Origin: Mycetocola_B reblochoni
GTDB lineage: Bacteria > Actinomycetota > Actinomycetes > Actinomycetales > Microbacteriaceae
Length of the DNA stretch: 64,000 nucleotides
Assembly: GCF_003667525.1 (NCBI RefSeq)
Contig: NZ_RCUW01000005.1
Location: forward strand, 1-64,000
Direction: 5' to 3'
Shown here: piece by piece, positions 62,601 to 64,000 of the stretch
How positions within the stretch are numbered: position 1 is the first letter of the stretch
Layout of the letters: the number at the start of each line of letters is the position of its first letter
Translations under genes and position numbers: made by a program
The notes under the pieces: generated by a model
The model's database searches: none
Told to the model about the DNA's origin: nothing
The model's input: only the letters and a program-made list of their open reading frames with translations

Positions 62601-63850
62601 GCCGCGACGATGCGCTCGGCGTCGGCGGCCGAGAACGCGTCCTCCCTATAGCTGAGGGTGAGGCGGGTGTCGCGGCCGGGGTGGACGATCGCGGTGAGCG
62701 GGTAGTGGGTGGCGTCGCCGCCCTCCAGCTCCGTGAGGCCGGTCGCGGCGGAGAGCGCGTCCAGCCCCTCGTCGTCCTCCGGGGTGTTGCGCATGACGTA
62801 GAGGGTGTCGAACAGCGGCCCGACGCCGACCGCCTGCTGGATCGCGCCGAGCCCTACGTGGTGGGCGTCGAGCACGGCCGCCTGCATCCGCTGGCTCTCG
62901 ACGAGCAGCTCGGCGACGCTGCGGTGCGGCAGGACCCTGACCCGTTGGGGGACGGTGTTGAGGAAGAGGCCGACCATCCGCTCCACGCCGGGGAGCTCGG
63001 CCGGGCGGCCGGACACCGTCGTCCCGAACAGCACGTCGTCTGACCCGGTGAGCGCCCGCAGCACCAGGCCCCAGGCGGTCGAGTACACGGTCGACACGGA
63101 CACGGCGCAGCGCCGCGCGAGTGCGTCGACGGCCGCGGTCAGCCGCGGGCCGAGGTCCCGCTCGACGACCCCGGGCAGCACCGTGTCGGACGACGCGCTC
63201 TCCGCGACGAGCGTCCCGCCGCGGACCCCGTCCATCGCGGTCCGCCAGCTCCGGGCTGCCGCCTCCGTGTCGCGCGCGCCGAGCCAGCCGAGGTAGTCGC
63301 GGAACGACGGCGGCGGAGGAAGCGTCTCGTCCCTGCCCCCGGCGGCCAGGTGGGCGAGCAGCTCGGTGACCAGCAGCGCGTCCGACCAGCCGTCGAACAG
63401 GATGTGGTGGTTGGTCACGACGAGCATCGAGGAGGGTGCGCCGTCGCGCTCCGGCAGCCGGACGTCCACGAAGCGGATCAGCGGCGGCCGGTCCATCACG
63501 AAGCGGGTCTGGCGTTCCCTGCGCTGGATGCGGTCGAGGGCCGGCTCGACCTCGTCGGGGCGGAGGCCGCGCAGGTCCTCGACGACCAGGGGCAGACGCA
63601 CCGTGGCGGGGACGAACTGCACGGGCCGCTCGGCCACCGCGGTGGTGAAGCCCGCGCGCAGCACCTCGTGTCGTTCCAGCAGTGCCGCGCAGGCGCGGGC
63701 GACGACATCGCTGCCCGGTGCGGGCGTGAAGCGGTAGCTGGACTGCATCGTGTACACGTCGAGCGCGGAGTCGTCGCCGAGGGCGTGGAAGAGCAGCCCC
63801 TCCTGGAGCGGGGCGAGCGGCCAGAGCTGCACGGCGGGAGTGGTCGTCAT
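59690..63850 (-). CDS. nonribosomal peptide synthetase, C-A-T-TE terminal module
   Basis: 1386 residues. Condensation domain (about 8-435) with active HH-IL-F-DGWS (His149, Asp153); adenylation domain (about 460-965) with HTSGSTGAPKAV, YGPTE, YRTGD and Lys957 in NSKLD; carrier domain with LGGHSL (Ser1010); thioesterase (about 1080-1360) with GWSFGA (Ser1157). The pocket residues read by alignment to GrsA are D662, M663, E666, N704, L728, G730, L753, I761, N762, K957, i.e. DMENLGLINK, which I recall for N5-hydroxyornithine (coelichelin third module). It is therefore probably the final module of a hydroxamate siderophore synthetase. The extreme C terminus is a Thr run. It starts inside the upstream gene (ATGA). 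Confidence 0.93.
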   Translation of the reverse strand: MTTTPAVQLWPLAPLQEGLLFHALGDDSALDVYTMQSSYRFTPAPGSDVVARACAALLERHEVLRAGFTTAVAERPVQFVPATVRLPLVVEDLRGLRPDEVEPALDRIQRRERQTRFVMDRPPLIRFVDVRLPERDGAPSSMLVVTNHHILFDGWSDALLVTELLAHLAAGGRDETLPPPPSFRDYLGWLGARDTEAAARSWRTAMDGVRGGTLVAESASSDTVLPGVVERDLGPRLTAAVDALARRCAVSVSTVYSTAWGLVLRALTGSDDVLFGTTVSGRPAELPGVERMVGLFLNTVPQRVRVLPHRSVAELLVESQRMQAAVLDAHHVGLGAIQQAVGVGPLFDTLYVMRNTPEDDEGLDALSAATGLTELEGGDATHYPLTAIVHPGRDTRLTLSYREDAFSAADAERIVAALGRTLAAMTDDHKAPVGSIRAWPEPVADVRRGSGTLGPESLGPESLIALLERSARAHPDRIALIDADGPLSYAQLWTGIVDTATALGDAGVSAGQLVGIDLPRGSATVVAILGVLARGAAYVPVDQSHPAAHRAALLSGAGVRCVLAAGDAADASVPVVAVPAAAEVTAPPSATTADELHPGYRHDDLAYVIHTSGSTGAPKAVQIAHAGLVNMLDNHRRRIFEPAGADPSTPFTVAHAVSFAFDMSWEELLWLVDGHTVLVLDEDTRHDPALMVAALEHHRVDVVNVTPSLGQVLVEAGLLRGHSPRLVLLGGEAVTSGLWETLRDAPGVVGYNLYGPTEYTINTLGGGTEDSPTPIVGRPIDRTEVHVLDSSLHPVAVGVPGELWVTGIGLAHGYRGRPGLTAERFVACPFGPEGARMYRTGDVVVQRPNGQLDFVGRGDDQVKIRGHRVEPGQVQALVARSALVASCAVVARTAPSGGSVLVAYVVPSATDPGDPGDPGAGELADRLRSELRAQVPEHLVPSAVVTLDALPLTVNSKLDVRALPEPELGTGARVPARTPLEQQLCDAFASALGVDEVGAEDDLFALGGHSLTAMRAASLATASTGRRVSVGAVMAAATPRALAGRVGTAADPHAVLLPLGTGGAGGRPGRAHRSGAAAAMPTVFVHGALGLGWSFSTLAARLPGAPAAWALQSPGLSGWPDGVPATAAQLVGPLAAAVDEGTRHARGDGGLRLVGWSFGAHLLGHLEAALADRGVFVTSAVLLDPGPPSTAEAAAAPDAGGTSDTALTDGQRHEPAAEQEALAFLVRASGSEPPEWLTPPYRRREVLAHLAEGAGVFATFSEQELEAMLDCFAVNSRLLAGLPARPPRAETALVSATIGTTTAELDLAERGWSGLAASVGSTLRTLRLDVDHDSFTTPSGAEQLMRLLAHEDADTAGDAPRSSPAPTPPHDKTTTTTTTTTTTGES
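59702..59734 (-). repeat. simple repeat encoding a poly-threonine tail
   Basis: A GGT/CGT run on the plus strand encodes about 11 consecutive threonines just before the last three residues of the NRPS. It is low-complexity and likely variable. Confidence 0.9.
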
Positions 63851-64000
63851 GGTGTTCCTCCGTCGTTGTCGTCGTTCGTCGTCGTGCCGCCGGAGCTGCC
63901 GAACCCGCTGAGGTCGCTGAGCCCGCCGAGCCCCTCGATGCCCGCCAGCAGGGCGCCGAGGGCCTGCGCGCCCGCATCGTCGAGCCGGATGCCGGGGTCG
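63847..64000 (-). CDS. 3' end of the upstream siderophore-operon gene, probably NRPS (partial)
   Basis: The reading frame enters from the right edge and ends with TGA at 63847, overlapping the NRPS start by ATGA. The visible 50 residues begin DPGIRLDDAGAQALGALL, continue with a Gly/Leu-rich helix and end in an acidic, Thr/Asn/Asp/Gly-rich tail. They are compatible with the end of an NRPS condensation or epimerisation domain, but too short to identify. Partial at the window edge. Confidence 0.55.
   Translation of the reverse strand, partial: DPGIRLDDAGAQALGALLAGIEGLGGLSDLSGFGSSGGTTTNDDNDGGTP

Overview
The window is about 70% G+C, rich in GTG/TTG starts and leaderless-type promoters, and carries an actinobacterial split between rpoBC and the rpsL-rpsG-fusA-tuf (str) operon. 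This points to a high-GC Gram-positive actinomycete, most likely order Micrococcales; genus cannot be fixed from the sequence alone. No tRNA, IS element, prophage or CRISPR array was seen.

Layout. (1) 1-1.3 kb: the end of an rRNA operon (5S rRNA and terminator), an 0.8 kb gene-poor stretch with a tandem repeat, and a cold-shock protein. (2) 1.7-14.5 kb: housekeeping genes: HAD phosphatase, Lhr helicase coupled to a carboxylesterase, NUDIX-like protein, DEAD-box RNA helicase, a divergent YczR-YczE pair, SRPBCC-like and EVE-domain proteins, a SprT-like metalloprotein, and a TPR-like protein without an obvious canonical start codon. (3) 16.1-21.2 kb: overlapping betT-betB-betA genes for choline uptake and oxidation to glycine betaine. 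(4) 21.3-30 kb: a spermidine-synthase-like protein, then rpoB-rpoC with its own promoter, long leader and strong terminator. (5) 31.3-46.4 kb: one tightly packed cluster of FHA protein, Ser/Thr kinase, FHA-winged-helix protein, 1762-residue Ig/FN3 repeat protein, MoxR ATPase, DUF58 protein, catalytically degenerate transglutaminase-like membrane protein, second FHA protein and a small membrane protein. It lies between the transcription and translation core operons and looks like an envelope-linked phosphosignalling system of unknown purpose. (6) 47.2-52.1 kb: the str operon. (7) 52-53.1 kb: a VanZ-family protein and a small secreted Pro/Ser/Thr-rich protein. (8) 53.1-64 kb, minus strand: a siderophore biosynthesis and transport operon running in from beyond the right edge: partial upstream gene, C-A-T-TE NRPS, MbtH, MFS exporter, siderophore-interacting reductase, type II thioesterase, two FecCD permeases and a phosphopantetheinyl transferase. 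Every junction overlaps by 4-8 nt.

How the genes work together. The adenylation-domain pocket read from the NRPS is DMENLGLINK, which I recall as the N5-hydroxyornithine code of hydroxamate siderophore synthetases, so the operon probably makes, exports, re-imports and reduces a hydroxamate siderophore. The remaining NRPS modules, an ornithine N5-monooxygenase, and the transporter's binding protein and ATPase would have to lie outside the window. Calls rest on reading motifs by eye and on recalled family knowledge; no database search was run.
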